NCBI RefSeq assembly: GCF_003815875.1
Contig: NZ_CP033924.1
Span: forward strand, 4,402,001-4,466,000
DNA length: 64,000 bases
Direction: 5' to 3'
DNA from: Chryseobacterium lactis
GTDB taxonomy: Bacteria; Bacteroidota; Bacteroidia; Flavobacteriales; Weeksellaceae
The notes beneath the pieces are model-generated. The model was not told where the DNA came from. It did no database searches and was given only the letters and a program-made list of their open reading frames with translations. Position 1 is the stretch's first letter; the number at the start of each line of letters is the position of its first letter. This document shows, one piece after another, positions 7,804 through 17,405 of the stretch. A program made the position numbers and the translations under genes.

Positions 7804-9747
7804 TTATCTATAATTAGATTTTTGGATAAAATTGTATAAGCTTTCTACTATAGAGATAATCTTTGAATTAGCTTTAAAGTCATTCCAAGTTATTATTTCT
7901 TTTTCTGTTAGTTCTAAAACTTTGTAACTAACTTCAGCTTTATTTATTAAAGTTCCTGCTGTCTTATCCCAAATTTTATTCAATTCTGGAACGTTGTCTC
8001 TAATATTTTTCAATAGCTTTCCGATATAGTCTTTTTTATAGGTATCTTCATTTTTCCTTCTTAAAGAGTTTGAAATATTGTTTTGAACTCGATTAATATC
8101 TTCTTCAGTTTTCACAGTTCTTTTATCACAATAATTTATTAAAATTTTATCCCACACATTGAAGGGTAATAAGTTTTCAATTTCTCTATAATCTTTAGTT
8201 GTTTGATATTTAAAATTATGATTTTCCTTTGTTATTTCTTCATAGACAGCATGTTTTTCATCTTTATATGGTCCATCATAATCCGAAATCAAAAATATTC
8301 TATTATTAACTGAAAACGCATTTATCTTTTCTTTTACCTCAGCTTCATCAAAATTATAATGATTGATATTACTTCCAGCATACTCAATAAAGGCAAATTC
8401 AATATCTTCCTTAGGATATGTTTTATTTTGAACATCTCTACAATAAGCCTTTAGGAATGCCTTTAAATAATTCCTGTCTGAGATTCCTTCTACCCAAATA
8501 GAACAATTAGCTAAAAATACAGAAGAATTTGTTACACCAAGATATTGAAGAGCAGAATTATCCCCATGGTTAACATTTTTTAGAATAAATTTGTCTTTAT
8601 TTACTTTATTAAATAAGAAAATAGAAATATCCTCTTTTTCAATTGTTAAGTCTAAGAAATGATTTGAATGTGTCGAAATAAAATAGATCAGTCTTTTTTC
8701 TTTAAGAAATTCATTAGTTGTAATCTGTTCTAAAAATAATCTTTGCATTCCGGGATGCAAATTAATTTCTGGCTCATCGATAAAAATAGCACTATCATTT
8801 TCACAAGTATAAATTTTATACATTAAAATAAATAAAGCTTGAATTCCATCTCCTAGCTCATGTAAATCCCTGCTTTCACCATCAATATAAACATCGATTA
8901 CTTCAGTGTCGTCTTTACCTTTATGCTTATCATAAATATTGAATTTAGCGACAATTTCTAATTTTTTTCTTTGGAAAAAATTACTTGAAAGAAATTCTTC
9001 AAATTTTTCAAAAGATTCCCTTTTTTCTTTTACATCATTTCTAATATTTACAATTTGATAATATAAGTCCATTCCAGTAAAAACTTCATTTTTCTTATTA
9101 TTTAGCTGGTAACTTTTAACTATTGTTTCTTTAAAAATATCATTTGAAATCTTCGAGTATATTTCATTTTCCTTCTTTTGAAAAATGGAATGTGCTGTTC
9201 TTAATGTTGGAATAAAGATTTTTGAAGAAAACTTATGATATAATGTCATACTAATCTTTTCTAAAATTTCTCCTAAGAACAACAACTTTTGATTATCTAT
9301 AAAAGTAAATTTAAAATAGCTATTATATGAATTTTGATCTTCATTTAATATTTGAAATAATTCTATTATTTTTTTATTGTAGTGAATTTTATTCAAAATA
9401 TCATTTGGAGAATCAATTTTACTAAATTGTTTAAAAATGATATTTTTTTCATAATCTTCGAATTGAGTTAAATCAAAGTTATTTACGCTACTATAATTCG
9501 CTCTATTATAAATATATTCATCTTTTGTAATAGAGTAAAATTGATCAATAAAAATTGATATTTCCTCTATTTTATAAAAAATGAAATCATTTTCTAAAAG
9601 CAATCTAATAAACCTACTTTTCCCACTATTATTTGCGCCTATAAAAATGTTAATTTTCGAAGCATTCTCAAGTTTATTTAATATATTACTTTCATTATTA
9701 TAAGCTGCAAAATTTGTTGGTTCATTAAAAATTATATTATATTTCAT
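7804..9747 (-). CDS. OLD family ATP-dependent endonuclease (AAA ATPase plus TOPRIM)
   Basis: 647 residues from the ATG at 9747 (an upstream in-frame ATG at 9783 would add 12 residues without conservation). N-terminal ABC-type ATPase: Walker A GANNSGKSR near 40, DEPEINLHPGMQ (Walker B region) and the switch STHSNHFLD. The C-terminal part has TOPRIM-type acidic motifs: WVEGISDRNYL (Glu) and ISDYDGPYKD (Asp-x-Asp). This is the layout of overcoming-lysogenization-defect (OLD) nucleases, several of which act in phage defence. No helicase (GajB-like) or other partner is adjacent, so it would be a class 1, stand-alone OLD. The gene is AT-richer in feel than its neighbours, hinting at transfer; not measured. 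Confidence 0.75.
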   Translation of the reverse strand: MKYNIIFNEPTNFAAYNNESNILNKLENASKINIFIGANNSGKSRFIRLLLENDFIFYKIEEISIFIDQFYSITKDEYIYNRANYSSVNNFDLTQFEDYEKNIIFKQFSKIDSPNDILNKIHYNKKIIELFQILNEDQNSYNSYFKFTFIDNQKLLFLGEILEKISMTLYHKFSSKIFIPTLRTAHSIFQKKENEIYSKISNDIFKETIVKSYQLNNKKNEVFTGMDLYYQIVNIRNDVKEKRESFEKFEEFLSSNFFQRKKLEIVAKFNIYDKHKGKDDTEVIDVYIDGESRDLHELGDGIQALFILMYKIYTCENDSAIFIDEPEINLHPGMQRLFLEQITTNEFLKEKRLIYFISTHSNHFLDLTIEKEDISIFLFNKVNKDKFILKNVNHGDNSALQYLGVTNSSVFLANCSIWVEGISDRNYLKAFLKAYCRDVQNKTYPKEDIEFAFIEYAGSNINHYNFDEAEVKEKINAFSVNNRIFLISDYDGPYKDEKHAVYEEITKENHNFKYQTTKDYREIENLLPFNVWDKILINYCDKRTVKTEEDINRVQNNISNSLRRKNEDTYKKDYIGKLLKNIRDNVPELNKIWDKTAGTLINKAEVSYKVLELTEKEIITWNDFKANSKIISIVESLYNFIQKSNYR

Positions 9748-9783
9748 TATAGTTTTTTTCCAAAAATACCAAAAGTAAATCAC

Positions 9784-9816
9784 AAAAAAAATCTGCCAGC
9801 ATTCTGACAGATTTCA
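9784..9816 (-). terminator. Terminator of the ferritin gene
   Basis: AAATCTGCCAG / CTGACAGATTT stem (about 9789-9814) with loop CATT; on the minus strand a U run follows. It lies just beyond the ferritin stop at 9843. Confidence 0.85.
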
Positions 9817-9842
9817 AATAGTTTATGCTTGGCTTATTAGCT

Positions 9843-10394
9843 CTACGGATTATTTCCTGTAGCATTTTGCGCCAACGGTACGTCGCCCGGTGCTTCTTGT
9901 AAAGTTTTATCTAAAGTAAATAAAGATTCGTCGGTTGCACGGTCACCACCGGCAATTTTCAATTTATCAATTAAATTCTGAGCCAGTGTTTCTTCTTCAA
10001 TCTGCTCCTGCACAAACCACTGCATAAAATTCCAGGTTGCCCAGTCTTTTTCCTCCATAGAAAGATCTACGATTTTGTAAATAGCTGTAGTGTTGTCTAC
10101 TTCATGTTTAAAAACGCCGTCAAAGCAGGCAGTAAGATTTTTTGGATCTGCCGGGGGGGCCGGAATAGCATTGACTTTTGGTTTTCCGCCTCTGTTTAAA
10201 ACATATTCCATGAATTTGATCGAATGATTTCTTTCTTCCTGAGCATGTCTGTACAAAAAGTTGGCAATACCCTGATATCCTTTGTCATCAGCCCAAATTC
10301 CATAAGATAAAAAAACGTGTGACGCATGAATCTCCTTATTCATTTGGTCACTAAGTGCTTTTTCCATATTGGCGGAAAGTCTTTTAGTATTCAT
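9843..10394 (-). CDS. Ferritin (FtnA-type iron storage protein)
   Basis: 183 residues with the four-helix ferritin pattern: N-terminal MEKALSDQMNKEIHASHVFL, ferroxidase ligands in HAQEERNHS (Glu and His), and MQWFVQEQIEEE with the later ferroxidase glutamates. Oxidises Fe(II) and stores it as ferric mineral in a 24-mer in the cytoplasm. The C-terminal tail EAPGDVPLAQNATGNNP is longer than in FtnA of enterobacteria. Single gene with its own terminator. Confidence 0.93.
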   Translation of the reverse strand: MNTKRLSANMEKALSDQMNKEIHASHVFLSYGIWADDKGYQGIANFLYRHAQEERNHSIKFMEYVLNRGGKPKVNAIPAPPADPKNLTACFDGVFKHEVDNTTAIYKIVDLSMEEKDWATWNFMQWFVQEQIEEETLAQNLIDKLKIAGGDRATDESLFTLDKTLQEAPGDVPLAQNATGNNP

Positions 10395-10540
10395 AATTTT
10401 ACATTTTGGTGATTATGCCACTGATAATACAAAAATGGTTCCGATAAAGTTTTTATTTTAAACAAAAATACAGGATTAAGGTTTATATAAAACTGATTAT
10501 CATTATTTTAAATTGATAATTTATAGTTATTCTAAAATAA

Positions 10541-10567
10541 TACCCGGCTCTTTTTGAGAACCGGGTA
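10541..10567 (-). terminator. Hairpin after the GH10-like gene
   Basis: TACCCGG (10541-10547) / CCGGGTA (10561-10567) with inner CTC/GAG pairing. Downstream of the minus-strand hydrolase gene that stops at 10641. The U run on the minus side is weak. Confidence 0.6.
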
Positions 10568-10602
10568 CCCTATTTGTTGTAGTTAAAAACAGCCCATAGA
10601 CT

Positions 10603-10636
10603 TGAGATTGCTTCACCTTACGGTTCGCAATGACAT
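10603..10636. repeat. REP-like intergenic hairpin
   Basis: GAGATTGCTTC and TTCGCAATGACA flank a short arm, giving an ATTGC/GCAAT hairpin. Sequences of the form GATTGCTTC...GCAATGAC are familiar as dispersed intergenic repeats in many bacterial genomes. Only one copy is visible here, so the repeat status rests on recognition. Confidence 0.45.
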
Positions 10637-10640
10637 TCTG

Positions 10641-12257
10641 CTATTTCACTTTCTTTGCCATATAATCGCTTTCATTTCCCAGTCTGTCAACAGCTTTAAT
10701 GGCTACTGCGTTGAGCTTTTTCCCGTCTTTAAACTTTGGAATATCCTTTGAAAGGGTATCCAGAGTCAAAATTTCGGTTTCCCAGCTATCATTGTATTGC
10801 TTGAAAAGAACCCATTGGAAAACATTACCTATATTTTTAGAACTCCAGCTTGTTTGTGCAAAACTTCCGTTATCTGCAATAAATAATGTAGGAGTTTGCA
10901 ATGGAACAGCTTTGATCCAAGGCGTCTTCGGGATTAATGCTTTTTCACTGTATGGTCCGTTTTTCAACGTTGGAAGCATGCTTGCATTTTTCGTCAGTCC
11001 GGCAATACTCCAGTGAATTTCTCCGGCATCTTTCTTCAGAATATTTCTTGAAATTTCAATCTGGTTTTTGATTTCCGTCGGGCGGTCAGAAACTCTGATC
11101 TCAACGGTATTCAACCCAGGCCACAGGTGACGGTTCATTGTATTTTCAGACTGCCACCAGCTTAACAATGCTTCAAAACCTTGTCCTTTTGAATCAATCG
11201 GCCAGTATAATTGGGGCGAAAAATAATCTACCCAACCTTTGTTTAACCATAATTTAGCATCTGCATACAGCTCATCAAATTGTGAAGACCCTACAATTCC
11301 TGCCGGATATCCGGGTTTCCAGATTCCAAACGGGCTGATCCCGAATTTCACATAGCTTTTTTCAGCATGAATTTCTTTGTAGATACGTTCAACAAATTTA
11401 TTCACGTTATCTCTTCTCCAATCTGCCCTTGATAAGGTTCCTCCGCTGCTTACGTAGGCACTCCAGGTAGCATTATCAGGAAAGTCGGCTCCTTTGTTAT
11501 AGGTTGCATAAGGATAGAAATAATCGTCAAAATGGATAGCATCAATATCATATCTCTGTACAATATCTTTTACCACATTGGAAACATGTCCCTGTGTTCT
11601 CGGATCTGCCGGATCAAACCAGTACATTCCGTTTTTTAATCGTACGACAATATCGGAAAGTTTATTAGCCATTGAAAGCTTATTGACCGTCCCTCCGTTG
11701 GTATGGTGAGCGCGGTAAGGGTTTAGCCATACATGCAATTCCAAACCTCTTTTATGGGCTTCATCGATCCAAAACTGAAGCGGGTCATAGTTGGGATAAG
11801 GTGGAGTTCCCGTTTCTCCTGTTAAAAAGTAAGACCACGGTTCGATGTTACTTGTATATAAAGCATCTGCAGAAGGTCTGATCTGAAAAATAGCAGCGTT
11901 GAAATTATTATTTTTCAGCATATCAAGCATATTGATAGCTTCTGCTTTTTGTTGTTCTACAGTAAGGTCATTTCTTGACGGCCAGTTGATATTGGCTACA
12001 CTGGCAATCCATGCGCCACGGAATTCTCTTTTAATCTCTGGAAGATTAGTTCTGAAGGCCTCGTCTGCTGCTTTTGGAGGAGTGCCGGGATTCGGCTTTG
12101 TTGTAGCCACAGGAGGCTGCGGTTGTGTTGTATTGTTGGGCTTTGTTGTATTTTTAACGGGAGAAGTCTTTGTTGCATTGTTCTGAACGGAACATGAAGT
12201 ACTGTAAGACGCAAAAACTCCTAATAAAACGATAAGTTTTAATTTATTCATTCTCAT
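10641..12257 (-). CDS. GH10-like (GHL10, YngK/YddW type) lipoprotein glycoside hydrolase
   Basis: 538 residues. The N-terminus MRMNKLKLIVLLGVFASY followed by STSCSVQ is a lipoprotein signal (Cys22), then a Thr/Pro/Asn-rich linker to about residue 70. The catalytic barrel starts EIKREFRGAWIASVANINWP and contains WLNPYRAHHT, DAIHFDDYFYPY and FGISPFGIWKPGYPAG, as in the DUF187/GHL10 family. Members are thought to act on peptidoglycan-like or other cell-wall glycans; substrate unproven. A second ATG (12251) is possible as start. Confidence 0.88.
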   Translation of the reverse strand: MRMNKLKLIVLLGVFASYSTSCSVQNNATKTSPVKNTTKPNNTTQPQPPVATTKPNPGTPPKAADEAFRTNLPEIKREFRGAWIASVANINWPSRNDLTVEQQKAEAINMLDMLKNNNFNAAIFQIRPSADALYTSNIEPWSYFLTGETGTPPYPNYDPLQFWIDEAHKRGLELHVWLNPYRAHHTNGGTVNKLSMANKLSDIVVRLKNGMYWFDPADPRTQGHVSNVVKDIVQRYDIDAIHFDDYFYPYATYNKGADFPDNATWSAYVSSGGTLSRADWRRDNVNKFVERIYKEIHAEKSYVKFGISPFGIWKPGYPAGIVGSSQFDELYADAKLWLNKGWVDYFSPQLYWPIDSKGQGFEALLSWWQSENTMNRHLWPGLNTVEIRVSDRPTEIKNQIEISRNILKKDAGEIHWSIAGLTKNASMLPTLKNGPYSEKALIPKTPWIKAVPLQTPTLFIADNGSFAQTSWSSKNIGNVFQWVLFKQYNDSWETEILTLDTLSKDIPKFKDGKKLNAVAIKAVDRLGNESDYMAKKVK

Positions 12258-12338
12258 AGCTGCAAAACTACTTTAAATTATATTTTACAATTTGTATTAT
12301 TTCATTGAAAAAATAAACAATTTTTCTGAAGTAAAAGA

Positions 12339-12366
12339 AAAAAGCCTCGAAAAATCGAGGCTTTGA
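12339..12366 (-). terminator. Terminator of typA
   Basis: Perfect stem AAAGCCTCGA (12341-12350) / TCGAGGCTTT (12355-12364), loop of four A; on the minus strand followed by a U-rich run. Confidence 0.92.
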
Positions 12367-12387
12367 TTTTATATATAAGAGTTTCAA

Positions 12388-14193
12388 TTATGCTTTCGCA
12401 GATCTTTCTACTCTTTTTCTTTCTTCTTCAGAAAGGATTTTCTTTCTCATTCTGATGAAGTTTGGAGTTACCTCAATCGCTTCATCACTTTGGATGTATT
12501 CCATACATTCTTCTAATGAGAATAAGATTTTTGGAGCAACACCTGTATCTTTATCTTTTCCTGAAGCTCTCATGTTGTTCAACTGTTTTGCTTCTACGAT
12601 GTTTACAACCAAATCTCCCGGCTTGTTTTGCTCACCGATAATCATTCCTGTGTAGATTTCCTCACCCGGATCAACAAAGAACTTACCTCTGTCCTGTAGT
12701 TTAGCGATAGAATATTCTGTAGCCGGACCTGTAGTTTTGCTGATTAACACCCCATTGTTTCTTCCAGGAATAGCACCTTTGAAAGGCTTGTATTCTGTGA
12801 AACGGTGTGCCATAATAGCTTCCCCTGCAGTAGCTGTCAACATTTGAGAACGTAATCCGATCAAGCCTCTTGAAGGAATTTCGAATTCCATGTGCTGCAT
12901 TTCACCTTTAGTTTCCATAATGTGAAGGTCACCTTTTCTCTGAGTCGCAAGGTCGATAACTCTTGAAGCAAATTCTTCAGGAACGTCAACAACTAATGAT
13001 TCATAAGGCTCACAGTTTACCCCGTCGATTTCTCTTAAGATAACCTGCGGCTGACCAATTGTCATTTCATATCCTTCTCTTCTCATTGTTTCGATCAAAA
13101 CAGATAAGTGAAGAATACCTCTACCGAATACCAAGAAAGTGTTCGCATCATCAGTCTGCTGAACTCTTAATGCTAAGTTTTTCTCTAATTCTTTTGTCAA
13201 TCTCTCTTTCAAGTGGTTAGATGTTACATATTTACCATCTTTACCGAAGAAAGGTGAATTGTTGATAGAGAACGTCATGTTCAACGTAGGCTCATCAATT
13301 GCAGTTCTTTCCAATGGTTCAGGATTTTCAAGATCTACGAATGAATCTCCGATCTGGAATGCATCAAAACCTACTACAGCACAGATATCTCCAGCTTGTA
13401 CTTCAGTTACTTTTTTCTTTCCTAGTCCTTCGAAAACATAAAGTTCTTTTACTTTTCCTTTTACCACTTTACCATCTGCCTGAGCAAGACCGATCCATTG
13501 AGATTCTTTAATTTCACCTCTTGTTACTTTTCCGATCGCAATTCTTCCTAGGAAAGAAGAGAAATCTAAAGAAGTAATCTGCATCTGAAGGTTCCCCTCA
13601 GTTACTTTCGGTTCTGGAACATATTGTAAAATTCCATCTAATAATGGTAAAATATCTTCAGTTTGCTCCAACGAAGTGTTGAACCAACCTTGTTTAGAAG
13701 ATCCGTAGAATGTTGGGAAATCTAATTGTTCTTCAGTAGCTTCAAGGTTGAAGAATAAATCAAATACCTGATCGTGAACTTCGTCCGGACGACAGTTTGG
13801 TTTATCAACTTTATTGATAACAACTAATGGTCTCAATCCTAGTTCCAACGCTTTCTGAAGTACGAATCTTGTTTGTGGCATTGGCCCTTCGAACGCATCC
13901 ACCAACAAAATAACCCCATCAGCCATTTTCAATACTCTTTCTACTTCTCCACCAAAATCGGCGTGACCAGGAGTATCAATTACGTTAATTTTTGTGTCTT
14001 TATAAGTAACAGAAATATTCTTGGATAAGATGGTGATCCCTCTTTCTCTTTCAAGATCATTGTTATCCATAATTAACTCTCCACTTTCCTGATTTTCTCT
14101 GAAAATGTTGGTAGCGTGAATGATTTTGTCAACCAAAGTAGTCTTCCCGTGGTCAACGTGTGCGATAATCGCAATATTTCTAATGTTTTGCAT
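12388..14193 (-). CDS. typA: Ribosome-associated translational GTPase TypA/BipA
   Basis: 601 residues, normal for TypA. G1 motif AHVDHGKTT at residues 11-19, switch region ERERGITI, G3 DTPGHADFGG, G4 NKVDKPN, and the EF-G-like domains III and V. The C-terminal part has GRGILHLSVLIETMRREGYE and the BipA-specific tail ECMEYIQSDEAIEVTP. TypA binds the ribosome under stress and aids late 50S assembly. Single gene ended by a strong hairpin. Confidence 0.97.
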   Translation of the reverse strand: MQNIRNIAIIAHVDHGKTTLVDKIIHATNIFRENQESGELIMDNNDLERERGITILSKNISVTYKDTKINVIDTPGHADFGGEVERVLKMADGVILLVDAFEGPMPQTRFVLQKALELGLRPLVVINKVDKPNCRPDEVHDQVFDLFFNLEATEEQLDFPTFYGSSKQGWFNTSLEQTEDILPLLDGILQYVPEPKVTEGNLQMQITSLDFSSFLGRIAIGKVTRGEIKESQWIGLAQADGKVVKGKVKELYVFEGLGKKKVTEVQAGDICAVVGFDAFQIGDSFVDLENPEPLERTAIDEPTLNMTFSINNSPFFGKDGKYVTSNHLKERLTKELEKNLALRVQQTDDANTFLVFGRGILHLSVLIETMRREGYEMTIGQPQVILREIDGVNCEPYESLVVDVPEEFASRVIDLATQRKGDLHIMETKGEMQHMEFEIPSRGLIGLRSQMLTATAGEAIMAHRFTEYKPFKGAIPGRNNGVLISKTTGPATEYSIAKLQDRGKFFVDPGEEIYTGMIIGEQNKPGDLVVNIVEAKQLNNMRASGKDKDTGVAPKILFSLEECMEYIQSDEAIEVTPNFIRMRKKILSEEERKRVERSAKA

Positions 14194-14300
14194 AAAAGAT
14201 TTTTACGGGTGCAAAAATAGTGATTTTAAATGAAAAACAATTTCGTTATGTCAATAATTAACATTCTGTTTAAAATACTCGTTTATAGACGAATAAAAAA

Positions 14301-14321
14301 AGAGTGCTCTAAAAACACTCT
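14301..14321 (-). terminator. Terminator after GG peptide 8
   Basis: AGAGTG (14301-14306) / CACTCT (14316-14321); an A run at 14295-14301 gives a U tail on the minus strand. Confidence 0.75.
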
Positions 14322-14328
14322 CTGATCG

Positions 14329-14535
14329 TTATAGACATAATGATATTTCACACGGATCTACTGCAGGCGGTTCACCACAAATAATGTCAAATTCACCGCA
14401 GTTACTGGAAAATCCGGTACCCCATCCCCATCTTACGACACACGTATCTGCATCTTTACATCGTACCATTCCTTTAGCAATTCCTCCCTGAACTGACTTC
14501 ATTTCAGCTCGGGAAACTTTTTTGAGTTTTTTCAT
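14329..14535 (-). CDS. Double-glycine leader peptide 8 (distant paralog)
   Basis: 68 residues. The short leader MKKLKKVSRAEMKSVQGG ends in Gly-Gly after a (K/R)xEMKxxxGG motif, related to but distinct from the KKELKxIxGG leaders at 1.7-5.3 kb. The core has six Cys (RCKDADTCVVRW, SNCGEF, IICGEPP, DPCEISLCL) plus several Gly/Trp. Likely a secreted peptide precursor. It is monocistronic: long AT-rich gap upstream and its own terminator. Confidence 0.7.
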   Translation of the reverse strand: MKKLKKVSRAEMKSVQGGIAKGMVRCKDADTCVVRWGWGTGFSSNCGEFDIICGEPPAVDPCEISLCL

Positions 14536-14745
14536 GTTGTTATTGTTTTGATTCTCAGTTATAAAAATAGTAAAAAAGTAATAACAATTATTATTATTTT
14601 ACCAATATTTAAGCTTTTAAAGAAAATTTTAAATATTAATTTAAAAATAGCAGAATAAATATCTTAAAAGCACACTAAAAACTGGCGTTTTTTTTAACCA
14701 AAACCTCATTAATAATGAATTAAAAGAAATATGATGATTTTTTAA

Positions 14746-14997
14746 TCAATGTCTGATGAACCGATATAACAATACAACATCGATTAAAACGATCAGGAAA
14801 AATTTCACCAGAAAAGATTTTTTGGAAACTTTATGATTAAAGATAAGCATTCCCGAAGCTGCACCTACAATGCCTACCAGTGAAAGTCCTAAAAGAACGT
14901 TCTCAGAAATTCGCCATTGATGTTTTTTGGCCTGCAGTTTATCAAATCCAAAAACTCCGAAAGTAATCACGTTAGCGATCAGCAGAAAAGGAATCAT
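14746..14997 (-). CDS. DUF1294 small membrane protein
   Basis: 83 residues with three hydrophobic segments. The FGFDKLQAKKHQWRISENVL stretch, the VGAASGMLIFNHKVSKKSF loop and the length match DUF1294 inner-membrane proteins. Function unknown. No clear operon partner; the gene starts just left of a short intergenic gap facing the plus-strand gene at 15115. Confidence 0.82.
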   Translation of the reverse strand: MIPFLLIANVITFGVFGFDKLQAKKHQWRISENVLLGLSLVGIVGAASGMLIFNHKVSKKSFLVKFFLIVLIDVVLLYRFIRH

Positions 14998-15024
14998 TCT
15001 AAATTAATTTTGTCACAAAAATAA

Positions 15025-15471
<447 letters not shown>

Positions 15472-15517
15472 TTTCACTTTTCAGCAACTGACAAAACATA
15501 TGTTATCACTATGAAAT

Positions 15518-15554
15518 AATTAAGGCCCGCAATTTCAAATTGCGGGCCTTAATT
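15518..15554. terminator. Bidirectional terminator, perfect 18-bp arms
   Basis: AATTAAGGCCCGCAATTT (15518-15535) and its exact reverse complement (15537-15554) around a single C. It sits between convergent genes (15115 + and 15571 -) and has T-rich ends on both strands. Confidence 0.88.
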
Positions 15555-15570
15555 AAACCTGTACCAAAAG

Positions 15571-16119
15571 TTATAACCCTTGCTCTACATGTTTTCCTTC
15601 TCTAATTTCCTCAACCATTTTAGCATTAAAGGCAGGTAAATCTTTAGGGGTTCTGCTTGTTACCAGCCCATTATCTACAACAACTTCCTGATCTTCCCAA
15701 TGAGCTCCGGCATTCATGAGGTCTTTGCTGATAGAATGTACTGACGTCATGTTCTTACCATTAACTGCCTCAGCATTGATCAGAATTTGTGGCCCATGGC
15801 AAATAGCAGCAACAGGCTTATTCTGAATAAAGAAATCTTTCACAAAAGATAATGCCTTTTCATTTGTTCTTAACTGATCGGGATTAATCACCCCACCCGG
15901 CAGAACCAATGCATCATAGTCGGAAGCTGTCACTTCATCCAAGGTTTTATCTACGGAATAATCCTTTCCCCAGTCCTTTTCAGCCCAGGCTTTAATGGTT
16001 CCCGGTTCGGGGCTTATGATATTTGTTGTCCAGCCCTGCTGTTCAAGATATTCTTTTGGAGATTGGAGTTCACTTTCTTCAAAACCGTGGGTGGCCAGAA
16101 TTGCAATTTTTTTTGACAT
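15571..16119 (-). CDS. DJ-1/PfpI family protein (type 1 glutamine amidotransferase-like)
   Basis: 182 residues. The nucleophile elbow AICHGP has Cys107-His108, and Glu15 in GFEESEL is the usual partner acid. LVLPGG at about 72 is the second conserved loop. This matches the YhbO/PfpI group, described as general stress proteins with deglycase or chaperone-like activity. Convergent with the gene at 15115; single gene. Confidence 0.9.
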   Translation of the reverse strand: MSKKIAILATHGFEESELQSPKEYLEQQGWTTNIISPEPGTIKAWAEKDWGKDYSVDKTLDEVTASDYDALVLPGGVINPDQLRTNEKALSFVKDFFIQNKPVAAICHGPQILINAEAVNGKNMTSVHSISKDLMNAGAHWEDQEVVVDNGLVTSRTPKDLPAFNAKMVEEIREGKHVEQGL

Positions 16120-16212
16120 GATATTATGATTTTAGGTGTTTAATCAGAATAAGAGAAAATATAATGCCGACTGTGGGTTACAGAATATTAAAAAAAGTTA
16201 AATATATACCAC

Positions 16213-16242
16213 AAAAAAGCTGCCTTAAAAAAGGCAGCTTAA
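16213..16242 (-). terminator. Terminator of the YceI gene
   Basis: Stem AAGCTGCCTT (16217-16226) / AAGGCAGCTT (16231-16240), loop AAAA; U run follows on the minus strand. Confidence 0.9.
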
Positions 16243-16264
16243 TGATTATTGAAATTGTATTCAA

Positions 16265-16939
16265 TTATTTTTTTGCTTTAACGTCGATAGCAATTTCGAT
16301 GTCTTTGCTGATCATCCATTCTGCAGGATCTGCTTCTGAAGTACCGAATTTGATTCCCCAATCGGTTCTGTTTACTGTAAATTTAGCCTGAACAGTCGCT
16401 GAGTTATCTACTACATCTACTTTAGCAGGGAACGTAACGTTCATTGTTTTTCCTAATAAAGTAAGGTTTCCGCTTACGGTTTTGTTTGCTCCTGCAACAG
16501 CATCTTTAGGTGCTTCTTTTAAATCTGTTACGCTTGTAATTTTAAAGTCTGAAACAGGATTTTTTTCTACATTAAAGAAGTCAGGGTTTTTCAGGTGAGC
16601 TTCTAAGTCAGCTGGTTTTTTATCTTTTTCAGTAACTGAAGCCGGGTCAACTTTAATGGAAGTCATATCAATATTGAAGTTTCCAGCTACAACCTGTCCT
16701 GCTTCAATGCTTAAGTCTCCTGATTTTACATTCAATGTTCCCCAACGCGGAGCAAAGCCACCTTTATGGAAAGCTTTCCAATTCACCACAGAAGTTGTAG
16801 TATCTACTGCCAATATTTCTCCTTTGCTTTCTGCAACGGCTTGCTCAGTAGCTAATGCTGTATCTGTTTTTTCTTTACTATTACATGATGCTACAAGCAA
16901 TCCTACTCCTACTAATGCGATTACACTAAGTTTTTTCAT
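16265..16939 (-). CDS. YceI family lipoprotein
   Basis: 224 residues. Signal MKKLSVIALVGVGLLVASC with lipobox Cys19, so likely lipid-anchored. The mature part is a YceI lipocalin-like barrel: TTTSVVNWKAFHKGG, the SIKVDPASVTEKDKKPADLE block, and NRTDWGIKFGT near the end. YceI proteins bind isoprenoid-like hydrophobic ligands in the periplasm. Monocistronic. Confidence 0.92.
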   Translation of the reverse strand: MKKLSVIALVGVGLLVASCNSKEKTDTALATEQAVAESKGEILAVDTTTSVVNWKAFHKGGFAPRWGTLNVKSGDLSIEAGQVVAGNFNIDMTSIKVDPASVTEKDKKPADLEAHLKNPDFFNVEKNPVSDFKITSVTDLKEAPKDAVAGANKTVSGNLTLLGKTMNVTFPAKVDVVDNSATVQAKFTVNRTDWGIKFGTSEADPAEWMISKDIEIAIDVKAKK

Positions 16940-17405
16940 ATTATTGAACTGTTTAAAAAGTTTATGTCTTTTGAGGTTTCAAAAATATAAAAACATTTTT
17001 GCCACCATCTTATCATATATCAAGAAATGAACATTTCTCGTGTCTTTCATCTTTTCCAATCATAAATTTATCTTCAGACTATCGTCCTAAACATCTTTAT
17101 TTAGGACGATTATTACCATGACATTGTAAAAATTCAAAAATTTATATATAAAAATAACTACAATTGAAAACTATTGCTAATTTTGTATAAATTAAACAAT
17201 AAAAATAGTAAAATACAATTAAAAACATAAATAATTAATCAATTTTAACACAATTAATATAAATTTTAAATCAAAATCCACAGCTTTTCTTAAAATTTAC
17301 TATAACTTTTAATTAAGCCTGAAAATTACAATTTTAAATAAGACTAAAAAATTTTAAAACACAGCCCGGATATAAAATCATCCATTAAAAAAACACTTTT
17401 TCGAT
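16940..17405. other. AT-rich gap with one perfect hairpin
   Basis: No gene seen. It holds an 11-bp perfect inverted repeat ATCGTCCTAAA (17081-17091) / TTTAGGACGAT (17100-17110) without a clear T run, followed by about 290 bp of extremely AT-rich DNA leading to the T9SS gene at 17406. The hairpin could be a regulatory site or a weak terminator. Confidence 0.6.

Noticed and set aside
15518..15554. The 18-bp perfect palindrome as a special site
   Set aside because: It lies between convergent genes and has T-rich ends, so a bidirectional terminator explains it.
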